This document shows positions 1-11,512 of a stretch of 64,000 nt of DNA, in pieces (the stretch's first letter is position 1; the number at the start of each line of letters is the position of its first letter). This DNA is from Caenorhabditis elegans (Eukaryota; Nematoda; Chromadorea; Rhabditida; Rhabditidae), in the NCBI RefSeq assembly GCF_000002985.6, contig NC_003284.9, positions 1,240,001-1,304,000 on the forward strand. Direction: 5' to 3'. The position numbers were made by a program, and so were the translations under genes. The notes under the pieces were generated by a model, which made no database searches, was not told the origin of the DNA, and saw nothing but the letters and a program-made list of their open reading frames with translations.

Positions 1-153
1 TTTTCGTTATGGAGCGGACCAAAATATGTATTATTTATGCTTTAAAAAACTATATTTTTAGACGACATGTAGGTGTTCTTCGAAGTGTTGAGTTTTAAAA
101 GATGGAGTATCAGTTTTTTTAAAGCTTTCACTATATACAAAGTATTTCGACAA

Positions 154-522
154 AGTAAGGTAGTGTAGTGCCAGTGGGGATTTTGTCTGAATAAACTTAT
201 AGTTTTCCAAAACGACCTTAGATTTTTTTATATTTCCAGTCAAAGTTTTGGCAAAATGTCAAATTTTCAAAAATATGAGCTTTAAATGAAATCCAGAACA
301 ATATTGTATGAAATTAAATTAAATTAAATTATAATAAAGTATGAAAATTGTGGAAAAACATTTTTTAGGCCGACTCTCAAATTTATCAGCGGCAAAAACT
401 GTTACCTTTTGACAGTAAATGAAAAATTTCCCGTTTTTTTTTTGAAAAGTTTAACTATGATATTTGATTATTTTGGTACCATAAGAGTGGTTTTACCAAA
501 GTTTCCCCACTGGAGCTTCACC
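154..522. mobile_element. Diverged copy of the AGTAGCGCCAGTGGG inverted-repeat element
   Basis: The left end reads TAGTGTAGTGCCAGTGGGGA and the right end reads CCCCACTGGAGCTTCACC, an imperfect inversion. The interior shares 'gattttgtct', 'ggtcaaagttttggca'-like and 'ttgacagtaaat' blocks in the same order as the better preserved copy at 46378-46777. This is a non-autonomous element with no coding capacity. Confidence 0.6.
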
Positions 523-1324
523 AATTCAGTTTATTTTAAAAACTCTGTGAAGCAAATTTGCTAAATTTGGATAACACTTTGGAAATTTTTGAGCACTGCT
601 TTATGTTTGAACTACTGACATGCCAAATCTCGTTTTAAAAAAATATGGTCAACTTCAGAAATGTCAGGAGAAATATGAATTTTCACCATGTTTTTAAACT
701 TCGAAATAAAAAGTTACAAATAATTTTTTTCAAGTTTTTACTTGGTATTTGCTTTTTTCAGCAGCATTATTGGCGCTACACCACCGTCAAAACTCGGGTT
801 TAATTTTAAAATATCAATTTCGTCATGTAAAAATACTTTAAACAAAACTTGAGTTTTAAGAATTCAAACAAAATGTTCTTGGGAAAACGAAAAAAATGGA
901 AAAGTCAATCTGAATCCCATTTCAATGGTTTAAAATCTTGAAACTTGTTCATGCATACAAATCACTGCATACATCACTTCACTTTGACTTTTTTTGTATT
1001 CTTATACGTCGTTCCTATTTTGTTCTATACACGTCATCATGTATTCAAAAAAAATTTATATTTTTTGTTTATAACCTCTGTCTTTTTCTTGATCGGGACC
1101 TGGCATATGATAGGATTTTACAATTTTTTTCTAAAAATTAAAAGTAAAAGAAATTCAGATACCAAGATAATTTCTGAAAAACTGAAACAAAAATAAAAAT
1201 TGCACTTAGTCTCTGGATTATCACAAAACACTGCCAGCAAATAAAAAAGAAAATAATCTTAATCTTTAGCCAGAATCACATGGTTAATCTGAAATTTTAC
1301 ATAATGATATGTATCGTAAAATTA

Positions 1325-1685
1325 GGCTGTGCGGCGACCGTGATTTTCAGCAACCGGCAATTGCCGAAGTTGCCGAACCCTTCGGCAACCGACAACTTTC
1401 GGTTGCCAACGTATCGGCTACTTTTCGGCAACCAGCAACCAGGTTTCAAAGTTTTTTTTATTGGTTGAAATCATATTTTTGAGCGTTCTGGAAAAAAGTA
1501 TGGTCGTTTTTTTCGTTTACAGTAAAATTTTAGAATTTTCAAAGCTCTCTGAATGCTTTTTTCTGAGCAACAAAATGTTTCACAGTGATATTGACAGTTG
1601 CCGAAGTTGCCGAAAAAAAGGTCGGCTCTTGCCGAAGTTGCCGAACTCTAAAAATTTCAACTTGGTTGCCGGATGCCGCACAGCC
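1325..1685. mobile_element. TIR element with GGCTGTGCGGC ends, TTGCCGAA-rich
   Basis: The element begins GGCTGTGCGGC and ends GCCGCACAGCC, an exact 11-base terminal inverted repeat. The interior is dominated by TTGCCGAA/TTCGGCAA words in both orientations near each end, so each end could also fold on itself. No transposase frame is present. Related sequence lies at 19790-20137, which ends GCCGCACACCC, and a fragment near 31360-31425. Confidence 0.65.
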
Positions 1686-2883
1686 CTGATGGAAATATAT
1701 TCGAATTTTTTTAAAATGATTAGGTTATATAGTTTTCACAAGTGTTATATAATTTTGAGTGGATTAAAAATTTGACTGTTCTGCAATTTTTCAACACATG
1801 GACAGCTTAAAGGAAGAAGTTATAACACTAATATTATTAATAATACTTTTTTCAAAAGACTAAAATTTCCAAAAACTGGTAATCACTTTTTGGATGATTG
1901 TCCCATCTTTTCTGCCAACGTGCTCAACATTTTGGGGTCAACATTTTGGGGCCCTTGATGTGGGAATCTCCTGAAAATGGCAGGCAGCTACTTCTCTTCC
2001 ATACTCCAATATTTTCATAGCGAGCTTCTGAAATAGTGTGTGTCATTTGTTTTCGCGACTACCTCCAGTAGTCACTTCCGCTTGTGTATGCATTATTTCC
2101 AAATCTGCATTCTTTATAGAACAAGCTTTGAGAAATTGAAGATAGCAGAAGCAGAGACTGACACCAATTTTTCTTCCTCTCTCTCTTTGCCCCTTTACTT
2201 CCACCTTGGAGATTCCAATTTAAAGCGATCTTCAGGGAATTGATGGGATGGAGGGCTTTGTCTTTTTTTGCACAAAGTGCACTTGTCCCTGTTTTTTAGT
2301 TTGCTGGAGGGGAAAATGTTTTTTTTTGCCATAATTGCCATTTTCACTACTTTTTGAAACTTTTCTTTTCAAGACTTTTAAGTTTGTTGCAAGGTTTTGA
2401 GCAAAAATTTGAAAAACGCGAAAATAGGCGTATTTTTCCAATAAATATTTTGCAATTTTTGAAAAAATAGCAAATCGCTAACTAGTTTGTAACGCTATCA
2501 GACATTTCTGGGGGAAAAAACCTATATGAGAACTTGTCAATTGGCCAAGAAGTGGACATGTAGACTTCGCCCATTTAATGGTTTACAAGTGCAAAGTACA
2601 AGCCAAATCATTTTTTTTTAATATTTCGCTCAATAACAAAGCTTTAACTAAATTAGAAATGAGTTCTCGAGCAAAGTCCTTGCATCTGTCAGGTACAAAA
2701 ATGAAGACTGTTTCAAAAATAGGCTACGCCCATTTCTTGGTTATTCGAAGTTTGTGAAAATATGAAATTTCAGGACAAATTTTTTTCTTGAGTATTTTTA
2801 AGACTATGATTGTAAAACTTTGAACCGAAAAAAATTTAATGGGGTTATTCAAGTGATGTTGCAAGATGTATTTGAATACATTT

Positions 2884-2945
2884 ATGACGTCACAACTGTA
2901 TTAAAATACAGGTTTTTATGTATTTTAATACAGTTGTGACGTAAT
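2884..2945. repeat. Hairpin with 27-base arms around a GACGTCA-type core
   Basis: The left arm (2884-2910) and right arm (2919-2945) are near-perfect inverse complements separated by 8 bases. The left arm contains TGACGTCA, a CRE-type palindrome; the right arm carries the one-base variant TTACGTCA when read in complement. It could be the remnant of a foldback element. Confidence 0.7.
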
Positions 2946-3654
2946 TTTTCTTCACTTTTTTAATTTTCCGACACTACTTGAATAATTCCATTCAAAAAAA
3001 CGAAATTCGTAATTTTCTTCAAAAATAGAGGTTTTCAAATTTGGTGCCAAAAGTGTTCTCCATTTTGAGTTTAACTTTTATTTTCAAAAAATTGTAAGAA
3101 TTTCTGGAAATTTTTCTTGTAAGATTCAGTTAAAATTTTATATAAATAATTCAACTTCAAACTCCGCACACTTATAGGTAATTTTACAATTTTGGATGTT
3201 TATACAATTTTTCCATTTATTCAAACATCCCATAATAAAATTGGCATGCCACCTTCAAAAACATTTCCTTAAATAAACAGAAAAAAAACGTTTCTTTAGG
3301 AACATTTGCTTGTCAGTTAAAGCTTTGCGTGAGGAGAAAAAACATGGAAAACAACCTCAAGTGTCTGTGTGTTTTTCTTCTTCTCTTAAAGAAAAGAAAA
3401 TTGCCTTCCTCTCGTACCTTTCCAAATGGACATGTCCGTGCGAAAACATTTTTCATTTTTACACGAGAGACACTCTTTTTCCCGCTTTTTTTCTCAGTTT
3501 AGCGGGTACGCTTTTTTTTTGGAACACGTTTTTGTAAAATTTCTGAAGGAAATGAGAATAGTTTTCTAGTTATGAAGTCACGAGAGCAGATGTCTCTGAT
3601 GTCCATCTGTGAGTTAGCTATTTTGTAGTCAGATGGTGTTTGTATGTAATTACA

Positions 3655-3940
3655 GGCGCTGACCAATGTTTTATTTGCACTGACTAAAATATCAGAAGCA
3701 CTGACCACAGTTTAACATGCACTGATCAACTTTTCATTAGAACAGTTCACATTTTCAATCGAACCGACAAAATACTATTTTCTTTCACATTTGTTAGGTT
3801 ATTTTTTGCAGAAATTGATTTTTTTTTTAAACTGCAAAAAAAACACGTTTTTGGGCTTGTGAATTGCACGCTGGAATGAAAAACTAAAAAAAAGGTTTTA
3901 ATTTGCACTGACCACATTTTTATGAGCATTGACCAAAATA
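3655..3940 (+). repeat. GCACTGACCA motif cluster
   Basis: Several copies of CACTGACCA / CACTGATCA occur at 3655-3735, plus one at 3905, spaced about 20-30 bases apart by unrelated AT-rich DNA. They are members of the word family found throughout the window. Confidence 0.7.
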
Positions 3941-4464
3941 CAATATTTTTTTTCCATTTCGGAAGTGAACCTAAAAGCATTTTGAATATCATTTTAATAG
4001 TTTTTTTGCATTCGCATATAATAGATTAAAAAAATTGAAAGGAGCTATCATTTTTTTTTCAAAGTTACCCTCTTGACTTCAAAAGCTTATTCGCACTAGA
4101 GAATCTGAAGAACTTCAAGAATGATTATTCAAAAATGCATATGAATGCTGTAAGCCTAAAAACTATGAATATTTGCCAATTTTGTGAAATTCAGTTTTTT
4201 ACACGTCTGATTTCCAACGAACATTAAATCAGCTAGCTAAACTTGCGAAAAATTGTCAAACTGGCGAATGCCAAAACTGTGATGGCCCTCTACCAGCTGG
4301 GTGTGAAGCACCGGAATGTTAAAAGTAAAGAGAGTAGCCCGGTGGTCGCCCCGTCTCTTCTTCACACCCTTCCATTAGCCACTTTCATCGCTAAATAGAA
4401 CGCGTGCGCACGCGACGTACCCATCCAACACTCACACACCAAAAAAATCGATGACGCAAATTAC

Positions 4465-4562
4465 CTGCACTCTTCTAACGGCATGTCGGCTAGCCGGACG
4501 AGAGGTGGGGAGACGTAGAAGAGACGATTGCCCATGACTAATACGTACCGGGCCGTTTTCAT
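4465..4562 (-). CDS. Candidate first coding exon of an unidentified minus-strand gene
   Basis: On the minus strand an ATG at 4562 opens a 98-base frame starting MKTARYVLVMGNRLFYVS and ending LEECR at a good donor (GCAG|GTAATTTG, last exon base 4465). Two more in-frame methionines follow. The patch is much richer in G+C than its surroundings and uses coding-like codons. A second frame over the same bases is also open, so the reading is not unique. I could not find a following exon to the left with confident phase, so the gene would have to splice a long way or leave the window at the left edge. The patch could instead be a GC-rich promoter or 5' UTR. Confidence 0.3.
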
Positions 4563-4867
4563 CAATCCCAACAGCACCCACCCACCACCACAACCTGTCT
4601 GCACATTACTGCGTATTGTTTCCTGAACGTTCGTTTCATTTGTTTTTATTGGATTTCTCGTGATAGTTCTAGGTGTTTCTTTATAACAAAAATTCTAGGC
4701 TCATAATTTTAAAAACAAGTTTCCCTTTTTTTCAAAACTGATCTAGCTAAACTAAACGGGAAGCTTTTTGTTCTATTTGCACAATTTCTAATATTTACTA
4801 ATTTAGTCATCCCAAAAAAAACAGATGCTATTTGAACATGAGAACGTAACAAGCGCGTGCCAATTTC

Positions 4868-5050
4868 AAATAAGCACTGAACACATTCAAAATTGCACTA
4901 ACCAAGTGTCAATTGCACTGACCAATTTCTAAGAAGCACTGACAAAGTTCCAAGAAGCACTGACCAATTTCGAAGAAGCACTAACCAATTTCTTAGAAGC
5001 ACTGACCTTATTTAAAACTGCACTGACCAGGCTTGAAGATGCACGAAAGA
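4868..5050 (+). repeat. GCACTGACCAA motif cluster
   Basis: About eight copies of GCACTGACC(A) or close variants are separated by 20-24 base units such as 'atttctaagaa'. All copies point the same way. Confidence 0.8.
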
Positions 5051-5654
5051 ACTTTTCAACTTGAGCTGACTAACTTTTCAAACGTTTTCAGAAAATCTAA
5101 GCGACTTTTTGGCATTTTTCAATTTTCACAAACTAAAATGCTTGTTCGTAAGAACAAGTCAAACAATATTAAATCTCACTTGAAAAGAAAAGTGAATTTG
5201 CGATAATAATTAACCTGGAAAATGGCGTTAGGTCCGGACGAAAAACGAGATGCAAGTCGTGCGCTAACAAGATTATGGTAAAACCTCAGCAGGAGAAGGG
5301 AGGCTGTTTTTATTTGCTGACCTCTCGGGATGTTAAACACAACATTTTTGTCCGGTCAAACAAAGACCCCCACCTGTATTTTCGAATCGCAAAAAGTCCT
5401 TGACTGCTTTTTTCCGTTTTTTTTGACAAAAAATAGTGTCATTGAGCTGAATTTTGCCAATGATACTTTTATTGATTTTCTCAAATAAACAAATAATAAT
5501 TAATGAATTCAAATTCGAAAATTTCAGAATATAACAAAAATCTTCTAGTTTTCAAGAAAAACTTGTAATGTGCTTCAACTATTTTATTATAACTTTTCAA
5601 ATCTCTTGAAACTTTAATCTCATGCATGCGTCTGCCAAAGTAGGCGCTGAATAA

Positions 5655-5760
5655 TTTTTCAATGCACTGACCAATCTGGATAATGCACTGACCCAGTTGT
5701 AAAATGCACTGACCAATCTGGAAAATGCACTGGCCAAGTTGTAAAATGCACTGACAAATT
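5655..5760 (+). repeat. GCACTGACCAA motif cluster
   Basis: Five copies of ATGCACTGACC or a close variant alternate with 'aatctggata' and 'cagttgtaaa' spacers, giving a period of about 22 bases. A minus-strand open frame across this stretch is an effect of the repeat and not a gene. Confidence 0.8.
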
Positions 5761-6025
5761 ATCGGCCCTATATTTTTAAACTTCAATTTATCAAAACAAT
5801 TTTCTTTAACAAATTTTTCCATAAGTTATCAGTTTTCCACTTGAAAAAGGGAGAGAAATGAAAATAATAAGTTTACTTTCTTATCAATTTTTCTTTCTAA
5901 TTCCCATTCTTATCTGTTGATTTTCACCAGTTTCCACTTCAAACCGAACTTGCATAACTTTTTTTTGTTTAATTTAATCAAGCAACTTTCTGAAATTCAA
6001 CTGAAATTTTTTCCAGAGACAAACA

Positions 6026-7499
6026 ATGGTGTGCGGAAATTCTTGCATAAAACTATTGTTCTTTGTCATCAATTTTTTCATTTGTATATTTGGAGCACTT
6101 ATCTGCGGATTCTCGTTGTGGGCAAACTTGGACAAAAACTTTGGAAGCCACTTGTCGGACTTTGTTCGGCAAATTGAAGGAATTGACCAGAAATTGGTTA
6201 ATGAGATTGCTGAAGTAAGTTTGACCACCAAATTGTGGAATCTTTTTCAATTAGTTAGGTATCAAAAAATTTCAAAGAAAATCCTGTAGTTTTTGAGAAA
6301 TTTGCAGATTGGCACGAGTTTATCCTAAAATAAATCCTAAGATTTTTAAGGGGGAAAAAACATCAAAATTGCTTAAACAGTGTTTGCTTGAACAAGAAAA
6401 ACTTTAGAAATTTGTCAACTTACTAATATTATAGTACCAAGCGTCTCTCTGGATTCTGGTTGCTGTTGGAGCCCTTCTCTTCCTTGTCGGATTTTTTGGA
6501 TGCTGTGGAGCCGGATGTGAAAGCCCAGTACTTCTCGGACTTGTAAGTTAACTCATTCTTAAATTTCTAAATTACATGCCCCACATTTCCAGTTCATCTT
6601 CATCATTGTCATTCTCACCGCTGTCGAGCTCGGAGCAACTGTGTTCGCAATGACTAACCGGGAAGAATTTGTGTCCTCGATTCAACAAGTCCTTAAGAAG
6701 TCCTCGGCAACTTATGAACTCCGCAAAAACATCAAGCCAATCCAAAACGTGTTCCAGTGCTGTGGAGCAACTGCTCAGACTCAGAATCGTTACATTCAAG
6801 ATGGTTTATGTGGTCCTGAACCGCTCAGTGTAAGTTTGTTAAGAATTTCTAAACTTTTAATCATTAAAAACTGAATGCCTACCAAAAAACAGTAAAAAAT
6901 ATGATAATTTATTCTACAAGTCTTCAAGCGTAATATTAGGTTAACCACTTTTATTAAACCGACATAAAAAATTTGAAAACTTGTGGCACTGACCAAAAAA
7001 TATTTGGTTCTGTTCGAAATCACTGTTTTATTTAAAAAAAATTTAACGAACAGATTACCTACAATGAAACTGTTTTGTAGATAAAAGTGTTTTTGTTTGT
7101 TGAAATAATCCTAGTAACTATCTAAATCATTCTCTAGACATGTTCGAATCACTGACCAAGTTTTCTGTTGCACTGGCCAAATTTTCTGTAGCACTGACCA
7201 AACATTTTCTTTCGCACTGACCAAACATTTTCTTTCGCACTGACCAAACATTTTCTTTCGCACTGACCAAAAAAAGTTTCCAACTCCTCTTAAAAATACA
7301 ACACAAGTCAAGACTAAACTCCAATTTTCAGGCCCCGGTCAACTGCTTCGACCGAATCTCACATATGGTACAATCATGGGGCGAATCCATTGTGGTGGTC
7401 GCTTTCCTGCTTCTAGCAATCGAGCTGTTCGCAATCCTGTTCTCTTGCATTTTGTGCAGATCATCGCAAGAAATCCGTTACACTCCGTACTATTCGTAA
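6026..7499 (+). CDS. Tetraspanin family membrane protein
   Basis: Four exons (6026-6214, 6435-6542, 6593-6829, 7332-7499) join in phase 0 to give 233 residues. Tetraspanins organise membrane microdomains by binding partner proteins in cis at the plasma membrane. Four hydrophobic segments are visible, at about residues 8-32, 67-90, 96-119 and 196-220. The family CCG motif is at 155-157 (FQCCGA), and Cys172 and Cys183 complete a four-cysteine large extracellular loop. The short inner loop GCCGAGC and Cys3/Cys7 are likely palmitoylation sites. The start ATG lies 10 bases after a TTTTTTCCAG acceptor, suggesting trans-splicing or a 5' UTR intron. The end is tail to tail with the gene at 7.9 kb. 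The worm has about twenty tetraspanins and I cannot say which this is. Family call is secure. Confidence 0.93.
7148..7273 (+). repeat. Tandem CACTGACCAAACATTTTCTTTCG array in tetraspanin intron 3
   Basis: Five CACTGACC/CACTGGCC copies lie within 115 bases. The last three are an almost perfect 23-base tandem repeat. The array sits inside the last intron of the tetraspanin gene. Confidence 0.85.
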
Positions 7500-7875
7500 T
7501 TGATTCGGTATGAAAATTGAAACATTTTCTCAAATAACGTTGCTCCTCAATTTAGACAGCTTATTTTTATTTGGTTCTATCAAAAAAAATTCTCAACAAA
7601 CATAGTTGAAAATTTCTTGATAGCGTCTGAGAAATGAGCTTATCCTCTTAATCCATGCTCATTCCGTTCTCCTTCTCATGCTAACTCTGATTTGATCTAC
7701 CTCGGGTTTTTCTGTCCTATTGTCTTTTTTTCTTTTTTTTTTGAAACATATTCAACTAGCTTTGCATTTATTTTTTTAACTTTCCCAAATACGTTATTCT
7801 CCTGAAAACAGTTTAATTGTCAACTTCATTCACTTTTGTTCTCACAATAACATATTGCAATAAGTAAATTAAATC

Positions 7876-7881
7876 AATAAA
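7876..7881 (+). terminator. Poly(A) signal AATAAA for the tetraspanin gene
   Basis: AATAAA lies about 380 bases after the tetraspanin stop, the first perfect hexamer on this strand. It falls only about 10 bases before the stop codon of the opposing gene, so the two 3' ends probably overlap. Confidence 0.5.
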
Positions 7882-7890
7882 TTTGATGTA

Positions 7891-8868
7891 TCAACCAAAT
7901 CGTAAATGACCGTCTGGTTTCTTGTAAAGCTGCATGATATTGCTCCGGAAACCGTCTATCCAGGAGTGCTTCTGGGTGTAGCTTGGCCCAGTTGATGAAG
8001 CATCAGCGGCAACACGGAAGTTTCTGGAATATCGAAAATTTAGAAAACCAAACTTGGTTAGGTTGGACTTTTCGGTCGGGGACTGGGATCACATTGCTTT
8101 AAAGTGAATTTACCCCCTAAACCCGGTTAAAAACTTTTTAAGGCTTTTTCAGCTCTGAACGTGGCTCTGCCAATTTGATAAAAACGCCACAGTCCTAATT
8201 AACTTCAAAGTTGCTCGCCGAGCCCAGCTATTCCAGGAGTGTGATGCCTGGCTACCGAAAAAGTCGTGCCGGAGTCATGTTGGCGCACAGTGCTCAAGTT
8301 TTCTCTCATTATAAAGTGCAAATTATTCCTAAAATTTGTATGCATTTTTTGGTAAGTCTTGTCATCTTTGTCAAGTTTTAGTTGCCCAGAGCGCGTAGCT
8401 ACTGCATCATTCAAAAATTGCTGAACCCTCAAAATGTCGGCTGCTTCTACTTTTCAACTTTAATGTTTAACTCTATAAAACACTCACCTGTTGACTCTAA
8501 ATTCTTGCTCCTGCTTGTCAAACTCCGACTGATTCACATGTTCTCGAGAATCTAAAATCTCGATTTCTCCTTTCAAAAAAAACTTATCTAACTCACGGAG
8601 CCCATTGCAAATTCCAACGACTGCTTTGTGGAGAACTACAGCGCCTGTTTCCTTGTCTCGAAATTTGAGAGATCTAAACTTTTTCTTTTTTGCATGTGTT
8701 CTTGGGGGAAAATTCTGTCCTACCTATAATTTGGGGTACATTTCAAGTCCTGACTGCTTAGAACGTCCAGCTCCCCGTTCTCAACAACGAGGTCACAAAT
8801 GCAACGGTTATATTGAGTAGGGACCACACTTTCTGTCATTTTTATCATTTCACACCGGGGAACGCATT
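7891..8868 (-). CDS. Unrecognised Cys-containing protein, C-terminal part (5' exons not found)
   Basis: Three minus-strand exons join with matching phases: 8868-8724, 8673-8488 and 8023-7891 (stop TGA). The acceptors are TTTTCCAG, GTTTAG and TATTCCAG; the donors are TATAG|GTAGGA and AACAG|GTGAGTG. The protein begins CVPRCEMIKMTESVVP, has two further Cys in RCICDLVVE and one in LKCTPNY, then a mixed charged region (KAVVGICNGLRELDKFF) and a polar tail ending KKPDGHLRFG. No membrane segment is visible. The first exon starts in phase, so at least one upstream exon is expected; alternatively translation starts at the internal methionine of CEMIKM. Four Cys within 40 residues suggest a small disulfide domain, but I cannot name the family. 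Confidence 0.7.
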
Positions 8869-8937
8869 CTGGAAAATTTTATATATTGAAAATCTCAATG
8901 GTTTTGTATATTTAATTTTCACAACAACGAAGTCTTG

Positions 8938-9480
8938 CGTGCCTGCCAAATGCCTATCGGCCTACTTGCTCTACTTGCCTGCCTTCCTACCTGCCTGATG
9001 TGAACCAACCTGCCTATCTACCTATCTACCTATCTACCTAATAGATATTTGCCTACATATTTGCTAATAAGCATTCCGTTTGCCTATCTGCCTATCTGCC
9101 TAGGTGCCTGCCTGATACGTTTTTGTGCCTCCATTTACTTATTTCTCCAACTATATGCCTTTCGTTTGCCTACCTACGTTCCTGCTGCAGACAAATCTGC
9201 CTCTCAGATTGCTGCATGGATACTTGCCAACGCGCCTACCTGATGCCTAGACGTCATCATTCTTGCAATATACCTTTTTTTGCTTGAGCCTGTTTTTGTT
9301 TGCCTACATACCTACTCATGCTTACCACCTACCTAAATACCTGCGAAAAATTAACTTACACATCTACGTCTATCGGCCCACGTATGTAACTGTCTTATAT
9401 CTATTGGTTCTACGTGCCTGTTTCATATCCAAAAAAATGTCTGCTTTAGGCCTATTTGTATTTTAGCGTACCTGCCTAGA
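8938..9480 (+). repeat. Degenerate (CCTGCCTA)n low-complexity repeat
   Basis: Words CCTGCCTA, CCTATCTA and CCTACCTG recur irregularly for about 540 bases. The complementary word TAGGCAGG appears at 9639-9660. The same vocabulary appears near 38255, 39893-39945, 49570-49910 and 51385-51810. Open frames over it are translations of the repeat. Confidence 0.7.
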
Positions 9481-11337
9481 TGTCTGCCTTAAGTGCACTC
9501 GCATTTTCTCTTTGAAATTTTGTTATCATACTCATAAACCATTCACTGAACTAAGAAACAGGTCGTTCTGCTAAAAAACATGCTACCTACGCCTACCTAG
9601 TTACATTAGATTTTCTCATTTGAGCACACTAAAAAATAGGTAGGCAGATAGGCAGGCATTAAATTTCGAAAATGAATACCTGCAAGATTTTGCTCGGCAG
9701 AATAGTTAAACTGTATGAAAAGGAGCAGTAGAGTTAGCATTTTTGAGAATACTAAAAACAGCTGGTAGCTTCTTTTTGTTTTTAAATACTGGTGTCAACA
9801 CTAAGAAGCACTTGAAAGCTGATCGTTTTGGAGCCTTTCGGAGGCTCCGCGCGCGAGGCGTTTCATTTTATTTCCGCCTCAAAACGCCCTCTTTGTCACA
9901 ATTTTTGGTCCATTATAGCCAAAAGTAGTCATCAGATTTCTCCCGGCGTGTCGGTTTCTGTTTGTTTTTCATTTTTAACCACACTTCTTCATCTCCCCCC
10001 CATTTCAATTTTGAATGGAGCCGGGAGGGGAGGGGATTTTTCAGCGCTGAATTTTATTTTCATCCACAAACCACACAATTTGCATTTGCGTGGGGGTCTG
10101 AAGAGAGCTAGAAGTGCCTATACAAACCGATGACGGAGGTAAAATGCAATTTTTTTTGCAAAACAAACCCTTTTGACTACAAAATTTAATAATTTTCTAG
10201 TCTAACGGAAAGCCAACCCGGTGATAGAATTTTTTCTGGGAGAAGGTTATTACTGAGAAATCACCAAAACTGAATGGAACTGTGTTTTGTAATGCTAAAA
10301 TTGACATTTAAGTATATTAATCAAGTACTATAGTTTTGGTAAAAAATTCGAAATTTTTTCCCAGAATTTTCAAAAAGTTTGTTTTTTTAGGACTAAATGT
10401 TCCTACGCTGCAATTTGCGTTGGTACTTATTAAACAGCTCTTTTTCAAATTATACATTTTCAAATAAGAGTAAATGAGCTCAACTACTATCAACGTAAAT
10501 ACTGAATTTCCAACTTTATGAAAGTTGCGTGGGTTTTTTTTGAAGTTTCAGAAGCTCAAAATAACTAAATAGAGAAACTAGAAATATTCGAGCTGCATTT
10601 TTTTTAAGCCGAAATTGTTTTCATCAATAGATTTAAGAAAGCTTTCAGCATAGATATTATGATGTTTTTTGAAATAAGTTTAGGTATTCGACAATAAATT
10701 ATTTAAAATTTAAAAAAATCCTTCAGTCAGGCATTTTCTTCACAGAATCGTGGTAATTTTAATTCTAGGAAAGAAGAGTAATGAGTCACTGCGGAGTTAG
10801 AAAATGTGTACAGCATTCCTGGTGATACAGTAACCCTACATCAATTCTACAGTTCCCCTACAGTACCACTACAGTTCATTGTCTTAATCCTCCACCAACT
10901 CCCAACCCAGTACCGTTTCAAAAGCTAAAAATTCGAATTTTCCCAAACTACAGTAACCCTACAGTAGTCCTACAGTACTTGAACAGTACCACTACAGTAC
11001 CATGGCATTGTCCCCCACTAACGTTCAACTCAGTACCCCTTCAACTATAGAAAAGAGTTCAGAGGTCATAATTGAATTATAACCAAATCCTAGCCGGGGA
11101 GAGGCTGGAGTCGATTGCTTGTGACCACCTTTTTGGAACATCTTCAAAATATATTTTTTTAGAACAAAAAGTTTGCCCCCACTCGATCTAAAAAATTGGA
11201 TTTTTATAAGAAAAACACAATTTTAAAAAAGCTATAAAGAATTTTCATTTTTGAAAACCCCCTGCAAGCATGTTAAAAATTACATTTGCATATAATACTC
11301 AAACGTAGCGTTTGCATTTTTTAGTGTACACAGTATA
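9481..11337. other. Intergenic stretch between the 7.9-kb and 12-kb minus genes
   Basis: No exon chain is seen. A GC-rich patch at 9830-10135 could be promoter sequence or a missed 5' exon of the gene at 7.9-8.9 kb, but no frame there has convincing splice sites. A (CTACAGTA)-rich stretch lies at 10826-11010. Confidence 0.5.
10826..11010 (+). repeat. CTACAGTA-rich irregular tandem repeat
   Basis: About ten copies of CTACAGT(A/T) or AACAGTACC occur in two blocks, 10826-10880 and 10950-11010, each introduced by CAGTAACCCTACA. The blocks are followed by matching 'cattgtc...cc(a)cta/cc' sequence, so the whole unit of about 120 bases appears duplicated. Confidence 0.65.
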
Positions 11338-11512
11338 CACGTGGCGTCAGGCTGTCTCATCACAGGTTGATCTACAAAAAATGCGGGAATATTTTTGCAA
11401 AAATTGTGACGTCAGCACACTTTTAACCATGCAAAATCAATTGAGATGTCTGCGTCTCAACTCCCGCATTTTTTGAAGATCAAACCGAAATGAGATATTC
11501 TGACTCCACGTG
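11338..11512. mobile_element. Foldback element with CACGTGG ends
   Basis: It begins CACGTGGCGTCAGGCTGTCT and ends with the approximate complement, TTCTGACTCCACGTG. Inner blocks GATCTACAAAAAATGCGGGA and CTCCCGCATTTTTTGAAGATC also pair, giving arms of roughly 60 bases around a short centre. The same family appears at 28441-28613 and as a half copy at 36071-36128. Confidence 0.75.

Larger units (their letters stand above)
1..4464. other. Gene-free AT-rich stretch with repeats
   Basis: No exon chain with consistent splice sites and coding character is visible on either strand. The stretch holds a diverged inverted-repeat element near its start, a TTGCCGAA-rich element at 1325-1685, a hairpin at 2884-2945, two copies of a 'cgcccatttaatgg'-type dispersed repeat around 2570 and 2730, and motif clusters near 3.7 and 3.9 kb. 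Short open frames here, for example at 2040-2243 and 3310-3537, have no splice context or family resemblance. Confidence 0.6.

Noticed and set aside
5481..5822. Minus-strand 113-codon frame with Gln/Cys repeats
   Set aside because: It is the translation of the GCACTGACCA motif cluster (ILQLGQC units), and no splice context fits.
9743..10133. Overlapping frames in the GC-rich patch near 9.9 kb
   Set aside because: Composition is mixed, no donor or acceptor fits the 8.9-kb gene in phase, and the patch may be promoter sequence.
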